Source: Pseudomonas nunensis (GTDB taxonomy: Bacteria > Pseudomonadota > Gammaproteobacteria > Pseudomonadales > Pseudomonadaceae). Taken from it: DNA of 64,000 nucleotides. This document shows positions 38,650-48,915 of this stretch, one piece after another; position 1 is the first letter of the stretch; each line of letters begins with the position of its first letter. Position numbers and translations under genes: made by a program. Below the pieces are notes generated by a model that saw nothing but the letters and a program-made list of their open reading frames with translations, was not told the DNA's origin and did not search any database. Location: positions 4,900,501 through 4,964,500 of the forward strand of contig NZ_CP101125.1 in assembly GCF_024296925.1 (NCBI RefSeq). The letters are read 5' to 3'.

Positions 38650-39432
38650 CTAAGGCTTAAGCGCCTTCTTCGGATAAATGTCATACCGACTGGATTTACC
38701 ATCCAGCGCATGACTCGGCTTCGGCCCGGCAATACACGGCGCCTTGCGCGGGCGCTTGACCACCACCCGATGGCTGGCCAACGCCAACGCTGCTTCGAGC
38801 AAGGCCGGCGCATCCGGGTCATCCCCCACCAGCGGGCGAAACAGGCGCATTTCCTTCTTCACCAGCGCGGTTTTCTCACGGTGCGGGAACATCGGGTCGA
38901 GGTAGATCACCTGCGGCGGCTCGCCTTCCCAATTTTGCATGACTTCAATCGAATTGCCCTTGAGCAAGCGCATCCGCGCCACGATCGGCGCGACGTCGAA
39001 ATCTTCCGCGCCACGGGCCAGGCCATCTTCGAGCAATGCGCCGATCAGCGGCTGACGCTCGATCAGGCTCATCTCACAACCCAGGCTCGCCAGCACAAAC
39101 GCATCCTTGCCCAGCCCCGCCGTGGCATCCAGCACCCGTGGGCGCACGCCTTGGGCGATGCCGACGGCTTTGGCGATCATCTGCCCCGTACCGCCACCGA
39201 ACAACCGACGATGCGCCGCACCGCCCTCGACGAAGTCCACCCGCACCGGCCCCGGCGCGTCAGGCCCCAGCTGTTGCAGCTGCAAACCCTGTTCGCCGAC
39301 CTGTAAGGCAAACTCGCCGTCATCCACCTGCAAAGGCAAGCCCAGGCGCTCGGCCCATTGCTCGGCCTGTGGCTGAAACGCCGGGGCCGAGGCCTCGACA
39401 TGGATGCGGCAGGCCGCGGGTTGTTCAATCAT
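38650..39432 (-). CDS. rsmJ: 16S rRNA (guanine-N2)-methyltransferase RsmJ
   Basis: Methylates G1516 of 16S rRNA. The 260-residue product shows the SAM-binding motif [12 protein letters not shown] (101-112), preceded by the [17 protein letters not shown] segment typical of YhiQ/RsmJ, and the later YLDPMFPHR motif. Same neighbourhood as P. aeruginosa PA3680. Starts divergently from the next gene. Confidence 0.93.
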   Translation of the reverse strand: MIEQPAACRIHVEASAPAFQPQAEQWAERLGLPLQVDDGEFALQVGEQGLQLQQLGPDAPGPVRVDFVEGGAAHRRLFGGGTGQMIAKAVGIAQGVRPRVLDATAGLGKDAFVLASLGCEMSLIERQPLIGALLEDGLARGAEDFDVAPIVARMRLLKGNSIEVMQNWEGEPPQVIYLDPMFPHREKTALVKKEMRLFRPLVGDDPDAPALLEAALALASHRVVVKRPRKAPCIAGPKPSHALDGKSSRYDIYPKKALKP

Positions 39433-39526
39433 GGGGAAAAGTGCTCAAAAAATTAATGATCGGCAAAAAATGTCCGATAACAAAACTATCGAGCATTTTG
39501 CCAGAGCTGAGCGTCGACCGAGAAAA

Positions 39527-40147
39527 ATGTCAGACATTCAAACCACATCCGTAGGCTACATATCGCGTCATGGCGATTATGGCCTGCGAAACTCCCAAGC
39601 ACTGAGCGGCGTCAGTCACCTGTGGCAAGATTTCTTTGCCCAGGCCCTGGCCGAACAGTCGAGTGATGTGGTGCCTGCCTGCGGGACCTTTCCACCGGTG
39701 GATCTGGAAAGCCCGGTCGAGCCGACCGTCGGCAGCGAGCTCTACGCGCACATCGTGTCCCAGCGTGAATGCGATGTGACAGAAACCCAGGTCAAACCAC
39801 CAGAGCCGCTGTTCCTGCCGATTGCCGAGTTCGAAATGGACCTGGCCGACAAACCTTTCCCACCGTTCCCGCCGGAAGAAATCGTCGCCCAGCAGAAACA
39901 GCAGGACTTCGAAAGTGGCTGGGTACGCCCAATCGTACTCACAGCTGGCCAACCTGTACCCGAAGCCGGCCCGGCACCGCAGCCGCGTCCGCTGCACCTG
40001 CCAATCGCCGAATTCGAACTGCACCTGCTGGACAAACCGTTCCCGCCGTTCTCGCCCGAAGAGCTGGTGGCGCAACAGAAACAACTCGATTTCGATAACG
40101 GCTGGGCACGCCCGATCATCCTGCAGAACCTGCGCATCGCTGCCTGA
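39527..40147 (+). CDS. Protein with two copies of a 45-residue module, function unknown
   Basis: I do not recognise the family. The 206-residue product has an N-terminal region rich in Ser/Gly and aromatic residues, a Pro-rich linker, and then a nearly exact internal duplication: residues 94-138 and 155-199 align without gaps with 34 of 45 identities (common core: LPIAEFE, DKPFPPF, PEE.VAQQKQ.DF, GW.RPI.L). There is no signal peptide. I chose the ATG at 39527 (GAG at about -8) over an ATG at 39470 that lacks an RBS. Divergent from rsmJ. Confidence 0.8.
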   Translation: MSDIQTTSVGYISRHGDYGLRNSQALSGVSHLWQDFFAQALAEQSSDVVPACGTFPPVDLESPVEPTVGSELYAHIVSQRECDVTETQVKPPEPLFLPIAEFEMDLADKPFPPFPPEEIVAQQKQQDFESGWVRPIVLTAGQPVPEAGPAPQPRPLHLPIAEFELHLLDKPFPPFSPEELVAQQKQLDFDNGWARPIILQNLRIAA

Positions 40148-40161
40148 TCCCTCAGAATCTC

Positions 40162-40857
40162 TCAGCGACACACCCACCACGGCCCCACATCCAGATGAAA
40201 GTGATTGCGATGGGCGGCGTTGTAGTCCGGGCTCAATACCACACTGAACATATCGCAGGCGCCGTCGCGGACCTGGCGTAGAAACCGCGCGTCCTGATTA
40301 TCCTTGGGCCAATCCTTGAGCACGCTGATCGCTCGGCCATCGGCCAGACGAAAACCGGCGATATCCAGCGCGTTGGCACCGGCATGCTGGCTGCGGGCAC
40401 CGTTCTCGCGGTTGTACATGTTGCGGCAGGCGAAACTGCCGAGGTGATCGACCCGCGTCACCGCCTGGCCGTAAACCGCCTGAGACGCCGGTTGCAGGGC
40501 GTGGCGCTCGAACAGGGCGAACGCCACCGCCAACGGACAACTGGCGAGGAAACTGCTGCTCAGGGCCACCTCGCCACCTTGTATGCGCAAGGTGTTGGTC
40601 AACGGACATGTCGCGTCGGGACTATCGGCCTGGCGGGTGACTCGTAGACCAGAGCTGCTGAGGGCCTTATCGCACAGCTGTGGATCATCGCGCAGACGCA
40701 TCAGTTTGTAGCGGGTCAGAAAATTCGGCGCGGCGTTGACGTCCAGCGCTGCCCAGGGATTCCATTGCGCGGGCACGGCAATCCACCCGCGCCAGACGCT
40801 CAGCCCCGCCGCCCCCACGATCAACAACACCAGCAGCAATCCCTTGGCGGCCCGCAT
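40162..40857 (-). CDS. Extensin-like C-terminal domain protein
   Basis: The 231-residue product has an N-terminal hydrophobic anchor (about 5-24) and then the Extensin-like_C domain, with GARSQHAGANALDIAGFRL, HRNHFHLDVGPWW and several conserved cysteines. Predicted to be exported and tethered or secreted; by family resemblance (peptidase-like His/Asp residues) a cell-wall role is possible but not shown. It sits 2 bases downstream of the isocitrate-lyase-like gene on the same strand. Confidence 0.85.
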   Translation of the reverse strand: MRAAKGLLLVLLIVGAAGLSVWRGWIAVPAQWNPWAALDVNAAPNFLTRYKLMRLRDDPQLCDKALSSSGLRVTRQADSPDATCPLTNTLRIQGGEVALSSSFLASCPLAVAFALFERHALQPASQAVYGQAVTRVDHLGSFACRNMYNRENGARSQHAGANALDIAGFRLADGRAISVLKDWPKDNQDARFLRQVRDGACDMFSVVLSPDYNAAHRNHFHLDVGPWWVCR

Positions 40858-40859
40858 CG

Positions 40860-41681
40860 TCAGCCTTTGAAAAACTGATTGGCCTTCGCGTAGGGCATGG
40901 AACGCGACGTGAAGCTGAAGGTGCCAGACGTCTTGATCTCTTCAGCCGCGCGGAAGAATTCGCCGTACGCCGCCAGGGCGAGCGCCGATCCGACGCTGAT
41001 GCGCTTGACGCCCATCTCGCTCAGTTGCTCGACCGTCAACTTGAGCCCGCCGGACATCAACACATTGACCGGTTTTGGCGCCACGGCGCGGACCACCGCC
41101 AACACGTCTTCTGCACTGCGCAGCCCCGGCGCGTAAAGCACATCGGCGCCGGCTTCCGAGAACGCTTGCAAGCGGCGGATGGTGTCAGCCAGATCAGGAT
41201 TGCCGTGCAGGAAATTCTCCGCGCGGGCCGTCAACATAAACGGGAATGGCAGGCTGCGAGCTGCTTTCACGGCGGCTTCAACACGCGCTACCGCATGCTC
41301 GAAGCAGTAGATCGGCGCCTCTTCACGACCGGTAGCGTCTTCGATCGAACCGCCGACAGCGCCCGCCTCGGCCGCACGCAAAATGCTCTGCGCGCACTCG
41401 GCCGGATCGTCGGCGAAACCGTTTTCCAGATCGACAGCGACAGGCAGATCAGTCGCCGCGACAATCGCCCGAACGTTGGCCAGGGTGTCGTCCAGCGACA
41501 ATCCGCCATCGGGGCGAGCATTGGAAAAAGCATATCCGGCACTGGTGGTCGCCAGTGCCTCGAAGCCCAGGCTGGCGAGCATTTTCGCCGAGCCGGCGTC
41601 CCACGGGTTGGGAATCACAAAAGCCCCCGCGCGTTCATGCAGCGCTTTGAACGCCTGGGCTCGAAGGGTTTGCGCATCCAT
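40860..41681 (-). CDS. Isocitrate lyase / PEP mutase superfamily protein
   Basis: TIM-barrel C-C or C-P bond enzyme of the ICL/PEPM superfamily. The 273-residue product shows the NPWDAGSAKMLASLGFEALATTSAGYAF and VDLENGFADDP segments (Asp/Glu metal site). The KKCGH loop of true isocitrate lyase is absent, so isocitrate cleavage is not supported; oxaloacetate decarboxylase or 2-methylisocitrate-like activity are possible. Close to the DUF72 gene in one transcription unit. Confidence 0.85.
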   Translation of the reverse strand: MDAQTLRAQAFKALHERAGAFVIPNPWDAGSAKMLASLGFEALATTSAGYAFSNARPDGGLSLDDTLANVRAIVAATDLPVAVDLENGFADDPAECAQSILRAAEAGAVGGSIEDATGREEAPIYCFEHAVARVEAAVKAARSLPFPFMLTARAENFLHGNPDLADTIRRLQAFSEAGADVLYAPGLRSAEDVLAVVRAVAPKPVNVLMSGGLKLTVEQLSEMGVKRISVGSALALAAYGEFFRAAEEIKTSGTFSFTSRSMPYAKANQFFKG

Positions 41682-41713
41682 TGGCAGGCTCCTGAAAAGA
41701 GGAAGAATTCACC

Positions 41714-42574
41714 TCAGAGCAGGCCAAGTTGCTCCGCGGCGGGTTCTCTGTATAGCTCAGGCAGCGGCGGCAAGCCAGGCAAACGCAGCATCAGTTTTGC
41801 GTGGAAACGTTGCGCGAGTTTCGCCGCCAGCAGGTTGTCGGCGGTGTGCAGGAAGATGTAAGGCGTGCGGCCCTCTTCGATCCACACGGCAATTTTCTCG
41901 ACCCAAGGCACCAGGAACGGGTCATTGGCCTCCAGTTGCGGATGGCCGATAAAGCGCACTTGCGGACATTGCGTAAACGCTGCCGGGCGGGTTGGCACGT
42001 TGGGCTTTTTCGATTGGGCGTGGAGCACCGAGGGATCGGTCGAGATGCAACTGAACAGCGCGCGCGGATCGAGGCAGATACGCTCGACTCCCCGATCCAG
42101 CAACAGGCGATTGAGCATGCGCTCGGCATCGCCCTTGGCAAAGAATTCGGGGTGTCGCACTTCGACCGCCAGCGGTCGGTCCACGGCGTCGATAAAACCG
42201 GCCAGCTCCGACAGCCGCTGCGGAGTGAAGCTTTTCGACAATTGCAGCCATACCGGCGACACCCGCTCGCCCAGCGGGCTGAGCAATTGCAGGAAGGTTT
42301 CGACGGCGGTCAGTTGTTCGCGCAAGTCGCCGCTGTGGCTGATATCGCCGGGGAACTTGGCGGTGAAGCGAAAGTGTTCGGGCATGGTCTCGGCCCAGCG
42401 CTGCACCGTGGTGGCAGCCGGGCTCGCGTAGAAGGTCGTATTGCCTTCAACGGCGTTGAACACTTGGGAATAGAGATTGAGGAATTCGGCGGGTTTGGCG
42501 TCTTGCGGGTAGAGATAGTCGCGCCAGGCGTTTTCACTCCAGGACGGGCAACCGAGGTAGTAAGGCAGCAACAT
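41714..42574 (-). CDS. DUF72 family protein
   Basis: Family of TIM-barrel-like proteins of unknown function. The 286-residue product shows YYLGCPSWSENAWRDYLYP at the N-terminus (the conserved GCxxW opening), the NTTFYASP segment and LAVEVRHPEF near the middle, all typical of DUF72. Start at 42574 overlaps by one base the stop of the upstream gene (TGATG), so translation is likely coupled. Confidence 0.88.
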   Translation of the reverse strand: MLLPYYLGCPSWSENAWRDYLYPQDAKPAEFLNLYSQVFNAVEGNTTFYASPAATTVQRWAETMPEHFRFTAKFPGDISHSGDLREQLTAVETFLQLLSPLGERVSPVWLQLSKSFTPQRLSELAGFIDAVDRPLAVEVRHPEFFAKGDAERMLNRLLLDRGVERICLDPRALFSCISTDPSVLHAQSKKPNVPTRPAAFTQCPQVRFIGHPQLEANDPFLVPWVEKIAVWIEEGRTPYIFLHTADNLLAAKLAQRFHAKLMLRLPGLPPLPELYREPAAEQLGLL

Positions 42575-42882
42575 CAGATATACAGGTCGAGGCCCAGCAC
42601 ATCGGCATCCCAATCGACAAAACCGGCGGTGCTCAGGTAGCTGGCCAGGGCCATCGCCACGCTTTTGCTCATAGCGCGGTGGTAAATCATGTCTTGCTGA
42701 CGGGCGGGAAGATTGCTCAAGCGTTGCGCGGAGGCTTTGGCAGCGCGGGCGGCCAATTGCTCTTCAGTCGGGATTTCCAGCTCGCCGTCGATGTCATCGA
42801 CGGATTCATCCAGCGCTACATTGCCTTTGCGAGGCTTGCGCTTGATGGGGTAGGACTGAGAGGAAAGACCGTCTATACGCAT
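42574..42882 (-). CDS. Small conserved protein of 102 residues, function unknown
   Basis: I do not recognise the family. The product (MRIDGLSSQSYPIKRKPRK...) has a basic N-terminus, an acidic stretch (DESVDDIDGELEIPTEEQ), an alanine-rich helical region, and an Asp-rich hydrophobic C-terminus. No signal peptide. Translationally coupled to DUF72 downstream; they probably form one operon with the ICL-like and extensin-like genes. Confidence 0.75.
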   Translation of the reverse strand: MRIDGLSSQSYPIKRKPRKGNVALDESVDDIDGELEIPTEEQLAARAAKASAQRLSNLPARQQDMIYHRAMSKSVAMALASYLSTAGFVDWDADVLGLDLYI

Positions 42883-43027
42883 AAGTGCATCTCGGTATCA
42901 GTGATGGCAGTTTAGTGGCGCGCGGACCACTTCGCAAACTGTCGAGTGATAACTAGAACACATAAAAGGAAAAAGGTTTAACGCTGGGGGTTAGAAACTG
43001 ACGATTGGCGGTATCCGTCAGATCGCT

Positions 43028-43160
43028 TTCGCGGGCAAGCCTCGCTCCTACAAGGGTTAGCGCAAATCCTGTAGGAGCGAGGCTTGCCCGCGAAGGCGGC
43101 GTGTCAGTCAATAATGATGTCGCCTGACACTACGCCTTCGCGAGCAAGCCCGCTCCCACA
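43028..43160. repeat. Three REP arms forming a mixed-type array
   Basis: First two arms are GTAGGAGCGAGGCTTGCCCG type in tail-to-tail order; the second arm then pairs across about 35 bases with a GTGGGAGCGGGCTTGC-type arm. The 292-base gap between the 102-residue gene and tsaB is otherwise empty. Confidence 0.88.
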
Positions 43161-43174
43161 TGGGTTCGCTTTGA

Positions 43175-43849
43175 TCAACGTGCCTTCGGGGTCGCAACCT
43201 TGTCGCGCAGATAAACCGGCTGAGCCTCATCCGCGACAATCGCCTCGCCCCGCTCCCAGGCAAACCGCGCCAGGGTCAGCAGGTCTTCGGCATGCGGCAA
43301 CATCCCCGCGTCCTGCCCGCTCAGGCTGACACCGATGCGCTCGGCATAGCCCCAACCGGTGCCCGCGCCAAACCACTCGCCACTGGCATCCGCCGGCAAC
43401 GCCGCCACCTCGGGTGGCAACACGGCTTCATTGCCGACGAGGCGCATCTCCCCCGCCGTTTCGCGGTAGCAACCCCAATACACTTCGTCCATCCGCGCAT
43501 CGATGGCTGCCGCGACCTGGCTCACACCGTGTTCACGATAGGCGCGCTGGGCCAGCACGGCCAGGTTCGACACCGGCAACACCGGGCGTTCCAGGGCAAA
43601 GGCCAAACCCTGTACCACACCGATGGCGATCCTCACGCCGGTGAAAGCCCCCGGCCCGCGACCAAACGCGATGGCATCCACCGCTTGCAGGGTGGTCCCG
43701 GCGTCGGCCAGCAGTTGCTGGATCATCGGCAACAGTTTTTGCGCGTGCAGGCGCGGGATCACCTCGTAATGGCTCGTAACCTTGCCGTCGTGCAGCAAGG
43801 CAACGGAGCAAGCTTCAGTCGCGGTGTCCAGGGCCAGCAAGGTGCTCAT
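43175..43849 (-). CDS. tsaB: tRNA threonylcarbamoyladenosine biosynthesis protein TsaB
   Basis: Inactive paralogue partner of TsaD in the complex that makes t6A37 of tRNA. The 224-residue product has the ASKHA-fold opening LALDTATEACSVALLHDGK and the family motif GRGPGAFTGVRIAIG. Start at 43849 (MSTLLALDT) fits family N-termini; the frame upstream is not conserved. The tcdA gene, acting on t6A made with TsaB, is at 22.1 kb. Confidence 0.93.
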   Translation of the reverse strand: MSTLLALDTATEACSVALLHDGKVTSHYEVIPRLHAQKLLPMIQQLLADAGTTLQAVDAIAFGRGPGAFTGVRIAIGVVQGLAFALERPVLPVSNLAVLAQRAYREHGVSQVAAAIDARMDEVYWGCYRETAGEMRLVGNEAVLPPEVAALPADASGEWFGAGTGWGYAERIGVSLSGQDAGMLPHAEDLLTLARFAWERGEAIVADEAQPVYLRDKVATPKAR

Positions 43850-43896
43850 CGATGTTTCCGTAAGAGAGGTCAGAAAAAGTGCGCCAGTATAAACAA

Positions 43897-43920
43897 CTAC
43901 GGCCCGCAAGCGGGCCGTAG
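43897..43920 (-). terminator. Terminator between adk and tsaB
   Basis: Perfect 10-bp stem CTACGGCCCG / CGGGCCGTAG with CAAG loop, just after the adk stop; on the minus strand it is followed by TTGTTT. Confidence 0.65.
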
Positions 43921-43942
43921 AAGATGAAGCGTTTCAGACTTT

Positions 43943-44623
<681 letters not shown>

Positions 44624-44748
44624 TCAGATTCGCCTCGTGGGGCCAATCTCAAAAATAGGGTCGTGGCCGCCCAAACGGCCAAAGGCTGATCAAGATACAC
44701 AGCAGGCCCTGACCACACAAGCCGCCGAAAGTCGGAGAAACCCGCGCC

Positions 44749-44786
44749 GGTTGCGACCTTTGGACGGGGTACCCCAAGTCGCAACC
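44749..44786. repeat. Inverted repeat in the ppc-adk gap
   Basis: Arms GGTTGCGAC (44749-44757) and GTCGCAACC (44778-44786) enclose an inner palindrome GGGGTACCCC (44766-44775). The 288-base gap holds no protein gene that I can support; the adk promoter is probably near 44600-44700. The dyad could be a ppc transcript end, but no T-run is present. Confidence 0.55.
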
Positions 44787-44878
44787 CCGTCATTAACTGT
44801 CGCCTGCCAGACCTTTTCGGCCCTTCGCCCACAGGCACGCGGCGCAGGTGCCAAGTGCCCGGACCCAAGAGGAAAACC

Positions 44879-47509
44879 TTAGCCGGTATTTCGCAAACCG
44901 GCGGCAATCCCCGCCACAGACACCAGCAACGCCTGTTCTACCGGGCTGCCCTGCGCCACTTCCTGTTGCCGCGAACGGGCCAACAACTCGGCCTGCAATA
45001 GATGAAGCGGGTCGAGGTAGGTGTTGCGCAGGCGAATGAATTCCAGGGTGTCTGGGCTATGTGCCAGTAGCTGCGACTGACCGGTCAGCCCAAGGACCAC
45101 TGCGCAGGCCTGCGACAATAGGTCGCGTAAATGCGCGCCCAAAGGAAGCAGATCGGGCTCGACCAGCCGCTGATCGTAAGACTGGGCGATGTCCGCGTCG
45201 GCCTTGGCCAGCACCATTTCCAGCATGTCGATGCGGGTACGGAAGAATGGCCACTGCTCGCGCATCTGCCCCAGCAACTCACCTTCGCCACGTTCCAGCG
45301 CCTTGCTCAGGGCCGCTTCCCAGCCTAGCCAGGCCGGCAACATCAGGCGCGTCTGGGTCCAGCCGAAGATCCACGGAATAGCGCGCAGGCTTTCGATTCC
45401 GCCCGCACGGCGCTTGGCCGGACGACTGCCCAACGGCAAACGTCCGAGTTCCTGTTCCGGGGTCGATTGACGGAAATACTCCACAAATTGCGGATTTTCC
45501 CGCACCACGGCGCGGTAAGCCTTGACGCCATCGGCGGCCAATTCGTCCATCAAGTGGCGCCAGGCCGGCTCCGGCGGAGGTGGCGGGAGCAAGGTCGCTT
45601 CAAGCACTGCCGCCAGATACAGATTGAGGTTTTGCTCGGCGATGTCCGGCAGGCCAAATTTGAAACGAATCATTTCCCCCTGCTCGGTGGTGCGGAAACG
45701 TCCCGCCACCGACCCTGGTGGCTGCGACAGAATCGCCGCGTGAGCCGGACCGCCGCCACGGCCTACAGTGCCACCGCGACCGTGGAACAACAGCAGCTCC
45801 ACTTGTTGCTCGCGGCAAATATCCACCAAGCGTTCCTGCGCTCGATATTGCGCCCAGGCCGCCGCCGTGGTGCCGGCGTCCTTGGCCGAGTCGGAGTAAC
45901 CGATCATCACTTCCTGCGGCCCTTGCAGACGCGCACGATAGCCCGGCAGCAGCAACAGTTTTTCAATCACCGGACCGGCGTTGTCGAGGTCGGCGAGGGT
46001 TTCGAACAATGGCACCACGCGCATCGGCCGCAGCACGCCAGCCTCTTTAAGCAGCAATTGCACGGCCAGTACGTCGGAAGCGGCGCCAGCCATGGAGATC
46101 ACATACGAGCCGAGGGACGCGCCCGGTGCGGCGGCGATTTCCCGACAGGTCGCCAACACTTCGGCGGTGTCAGCGGATGGTTTGAAGTAAGCCGGCAGCA
46201 AGGGGCGACGGTTGTTCTGTTCACGCATCAGGAAAGCGATGCGCTCTTCCTCGCTCCAGTCTTCGTAGCGACCGAGGCCCAGGTAATCGGTGATTTCGGT
46301 CATGGCGGCGGTGTGGCGGGACGAGTCCTGCCGCACGTCGAGACGCACCAGGAACAAGCCGAAAGTCACCGCACGGCGCAGGCAATCGAGCAGCGGGCCG
46401 TCGGCGATCACGCCCATGCCGCACTCGTGCAGCGAGTTGAAGCACAGCTCCAGTGGATCGAGCAGGTCGCGGTTGTTTTGCAACACATCAGCCGGTGCCG
46501 GTGTGCTGTTCGTCAAAGAGGCATGCGCCCAATTGCGCGTCGCCCGCAGACGTTCGCGCAGTTGCTTGAGTACCGCGCGGTAAGGTTCGGCGCTGTCGCC
46601 GGCCTTGGCTTTCAGGGCTTCGCTGGCCTGCTGCATCGACAACTCGGCGGCCAGGTGATCGACATCGCGCAAGTACAAATCAGCGGCCATCCAGCGCGCC
46701 AGCAACAGCACTTCGCGGGTCACGGACGCCGTGACATTCGGGTTGCCGTCGCGGTCGCCGCCCATCCATGAGGCGAAGCGGATCGGCGCCGCCTCCAGAG
46801 GCAAACGCAGTCCGGTCGCCGCGTGTAGCGCTTGATCGGCTTTGCGCAGGTAGTTGGGGATTGCTTGCCACAGCGAATGCTCGATCACCGCAAAACCCCA
46901 TTTGGCTTCGTCGACCGGGGTCGGGCGCGTGCGGCGGATTTCTTCGGTGTGCCAGGCTTCGGCGATCAGGCGCTGCGATTTCGCCTGGATCTGCTCACGC
47001 TCGGCGGTGGTCAGGTCACGGTGGTCCTGAGCTGCCAGTTGCGCGGCGATGGCATCGTATTTCTGGATCAGGGTGCGACGTGCGACTTCGGTCGGGTGCG
47101 CAGTCAGCACCAATTCGATTTCCAGTCGACCGAGTTGCCGGGCCAGGGATTCGGCGCTGTGGCCTTCGGCGCGCAGGCGGGCGAGCAGTTCCGGCAGCAC
47201 CCGGGCTTCGAACGGCGCGGGCTGCGACTCTTCGCGGCGGTGGATCAGCTGATATTGCTCGGCGATATTGGCGAGGTTGAGAAACTGGTTGAACGCCCGC
47301 GCCACCGGCAGCAACTCGTCTTCGCTCAACTGGTTGAGGCTGGCGCTGAGTTCGGCGTCCATCGAGCCGCGACGGTCGGCCTTGGCGCCCTTGCGAATCT
47401 GCTCGATCTTGTCGAGAAAACCGTCCCCGTACTGTTCACGAATGGTGTTGCCCAACAGCTCACCCAACAGGTGAACGTCCTCGCGCAAGCGTGCATCAAT
47501 ATCGGTCAT
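44879..47509 (-). CDS. ppc: Phosphoenolpyruvate carboxylase
   Basis: Carboxylates PEP to oxaloacetate, an anaplerotic reaction. The 876-residue product carries the catalytic-His motif [12 protein letters not shown] (His 138), the [11 protein letters not shown] and [14 protein letters not shown] motifs (the latter for bicarbonate/PEP-binding), and ends in RNTG. Start at 47509 ([11 protein letters not shown]) is the family-like N-terminus. No anomaly seen. Confidence 0.97.
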   Translation of the reverse strand: MTDIDARLREDVHLLGELLGNTIREQYGDGFLDKIEQIRKGAKADRRGSMDAELSASLNQLSEDELLPVARAFNQFLNLANIAEQYQLIHRREESQPAPFEARVLPELLARLRAEGHSAESLARQLGRLEIELVLTAHPTEVARRTLIQKYDAIAAQLAAQDHRDLTTAEREQIQAKSQRLIAEAWHTEEIRRTRPTPVDEAKWGFAVIEHSLWQAIPNYLRKADQALHAATGLRLPLEAAPIRFASWMGGDRDGNPNVTASVTREVLLLARWMAADLYLRDVDHLAAELSMQQASEALKAKAGDSAEPYRAVLKQLRERLRATRNWAHASLTNSTPAPADVLQNNRDLLDPLELCFNSLHECGMGVIADGPLLDCLRRAVTFGLFLVRLDVRQDSSRHTAAMTEITDYLGLGRYEDWSEEERIAFLMREQNNRRPLLPAYFKPSADTAEVLATCREIAAAPGASLGSYVISMAGAASDVLAVQLLLKEAGVLRPMRVVPLFETLADLDNAGPVIEKLLLLPGYRARLQGPQEVMIGYSDSAKDAGTTAAAWAQYRAQERLVDICREQQVELLLFHGRGGTVGRGGGPAHAAILSQPPGSVAGRFRTTEQGEMIRFKFGLPDIAEQNLNLYLAAVLEATLLPPPPPEPAWRHLMDELAADGVKAYRAVVRENPQFVEYFRQSTPEQELGRLPLGSRPAKRRAGGIESLRAIPWIFGWTQTRLMLPAWLGWEAALSKALERGEGELLGQMREQWPFFRTRIDMLEMVLAKADADIAQSYDQRLVEPDLLPLGAHLRDLLSQACAVVLGLTGQSQLLAHSPDTLEFIRLRNTYLDPLHLLQAELLARSRQQEVAQGSPVEQALLVSVAGIAAGLRNTG

Positions 47510-47643
47510 CAGCAGTTCTCCAGCAAAAAATCCGGGCGGCTTTAACAGCATGCTTTGAAGTCCAAGAGTGCCGCCGTAAAGCGCTTCTTACAAGCAAACG
47601 ACGAAGGGACTTTAAACCTTAGGCGATAAAGCTAGTCTCAACA

Positions 47644-47664
47644 GTAAGCCGTACAACGGCTTAC
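47644..47664. other. Hairpin upstream of ppc
   Basis: 9-bp perfect stem GTAAGCCGT / ACGGCTTAC with a 3-base loop in the gap between divergent ppc and the 114-residue gene. Could be a regulator site or part of a leader; no specific match. Confidence 0.4.
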
Positions 47665-47724
47665 CGGCAGCCACCGCCGGACACTCACCCTGCCTGCCAC
47701 CCGCAGGTGCGACATGAGGTCTTT

Positions 47725-48069
47725 ATGAAAATCCGTGAGCTAGCCCAGCATTGGGAAGAAAACGCCAAGGGTCGCCTGACCGACACTGGCTACGCGATTC
47801 ACCTGGACGTGGAAGCCGCCGCACGGCTGGCAGCGATCACCGAGATGTACCCGAAACGGCATCCCGAAGAACTGCTGGGCGAATTGATCGGCGCGGCGCT
47901 GGAAGAACTCGAAGCGAGCTTCCCGTATGTGAAAGGACAGACCGTGGTCGCCACCGATGAAGAAGGCGATCCGCTTTACGAAGACGTCGGTCCGACCCCG
48001 CGTTTCCTCGCGTTGTCCCGTCGGCATTTGCATGATTTGTCGGCCAGTGACGACAAGCCAAAACACTAA
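47725..48069 (+). CDS. Conserved hypothetical protein, 114 residues
   Basis: I recognise the position (next to ppc, as for PA3688) but no function. The product (MKIRELAQHWEENAKGRLTDTGY...) is acidic, helical in the first 70 residues, with a HLDVEAAARLAAI segment resembling DNA/protein-interaction helices. No signal peptide. RBS GAGG lies before the ATG at 47725. Confidence 0.8.
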   Translation: MKIRELAQHWEENAKGRLTDTGYAIHLDVEAAARLAAITEMYPKRHPEELLGELIGAALEELEASFPYVKGQTVVATDEEGDPLYEDVGPTPRFLALSRRHLHDLSASDDKPKH

Positions 48070-48086
48070 AATTTGACACCGAACCT

Positions 48087-48175
48087 GTGGGAGCGGGCTT
48101 GCTCGCGAAGAGGTTGTATCAGTTGAAATAAATGTCGACTGACACACCGCTTTCGCGAGCAAGCCCGCTCCTACA
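48087..48175. repeat. REPIN with a hybrid right arm
   Basis: Left arm is GTGGGAGCGGGCTTGC type; right arm reads CAAGCCCGCTCCTACA, combining the core of one subfamily with the tip (CCTACA) of the other. It occupies the first part of the 377-base gap before the lipoprotein pair; the rest of the gap holds the promoter region described next. Confidence 0.88.
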
Positions 48176-48315
48176 TTGGCCTGCATTTCCCTTCAAAAAT
48201 GGTGTAATCCTGAGCGCTTGAATGTCCGGGAATACCGCCGCACATCGCGAAAGTTCCCGTCCTAGAGCCTTGTCCGCTCGGTCAAAGTTTTTTTAGGCAA
48301 TACGCCATCTTCTCT

Positions 48316-48343
48316 GAACTTTTGAAAAACCCCTCGGGTCGTA
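48316..48343 (+). promoter_or_regulatory. AlgU (ECF sigma) type promoter of the lipoprotein-lptF unit
   Basis: GAACTT (48316-48321), a 17-base spacer, then TCGTA (48339-48343). This fits the AlgU/RpoE consensus GAACTT-N16-17-TCtgA well at -35 and in part at -10. It is about 100 bases upstream of the first lipoprotein gene. In P. aeruginosa LptF is AlgU-dependent, which supports the call. Confidence 0.65.
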
Positions 48344-48446
48344 CCCATTAACCACGCCTGGTACGGCCGTTTCAAATCACGCTTTGAAAGTACGGTTACG
48401 GCTCCTAACACCAGGATGGATTTAGATGTTTTTCAGGAGATATCCA

Positions 48447-48860
48447 ATGGAGTTGAAGACCATGACGACCAGCACTGCCAAATCCTCGTTTACCCACCTG
48501 CGCGGTCTGAAATTGGCTGCCTTGGCGATCGGCAGCACCTTCGTACTCGCCGGTTGCGCTGGCAACCCGCCGACCGAGCAATACGCCGTGACCCAGTCCG
48601 CCGTGAACAGCGCTGTCAGCGCCGGTGGTACTGAATTCGCAGCGGTGGAAATGAAGTCCGCCCAGGACAAGCTGAAACAAGCCGAAATCGCCATGCACGA
48701 CAAGAAGTATGAAGAAGCCCGCACCCTGGCCGAACAAGCCGAGTGGGACGCTCGTGTAGCAGAACGCAAAGCCCAGGCGATGAAAGCCGAACAGGCTGTG
48801 AAGGATTCCCAGAAAGGTGTTCAGGAACTGCGTCAGGAAAGTCAGCGCACTGTGCAGTAA
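48447..48860 (+). CDS. DUF4398-type lipoprotein upstream of lptF
   Basis: Short envelope lipoprotein. The 137-residue product has a lipoprotein signal ending in lipobox LAGC (Cys 37) and then a helical domain with an alanine-rich, charged coiled-coil character (residues 60-137), as in DUF4398 proteins. I start at 48447 behind GGAGATATCC; an ATG at 48462 is an alternative. First gene of a two-gene unit with lptF; a structural partner role is inferred. Confidence 0.85.
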   Translation: MELKTMTTSTAKSSFTHLRGLKLAALAIGSTFVLAGCAGNPPTEQYAVTQSAVNSAVSAGGTEFAAVEMKSAQDKLKQAEIAMHDKKYEEARTLAEQAEWDARVAERKAQAMKAEQAVKDSQKGVQELRQESQRTVQ

Positions 48861-48915
48861 GCGCGCATCCGGACCACACGCCTGAAGCTCTTATCGATAG
48901 AAAGGACGAACCATT

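Noticed and set aside
40860..41681. True isocitrate lyase
   Set aside because: The KKCGH catalytic loop is absent and the protein is much shorter than AceA.
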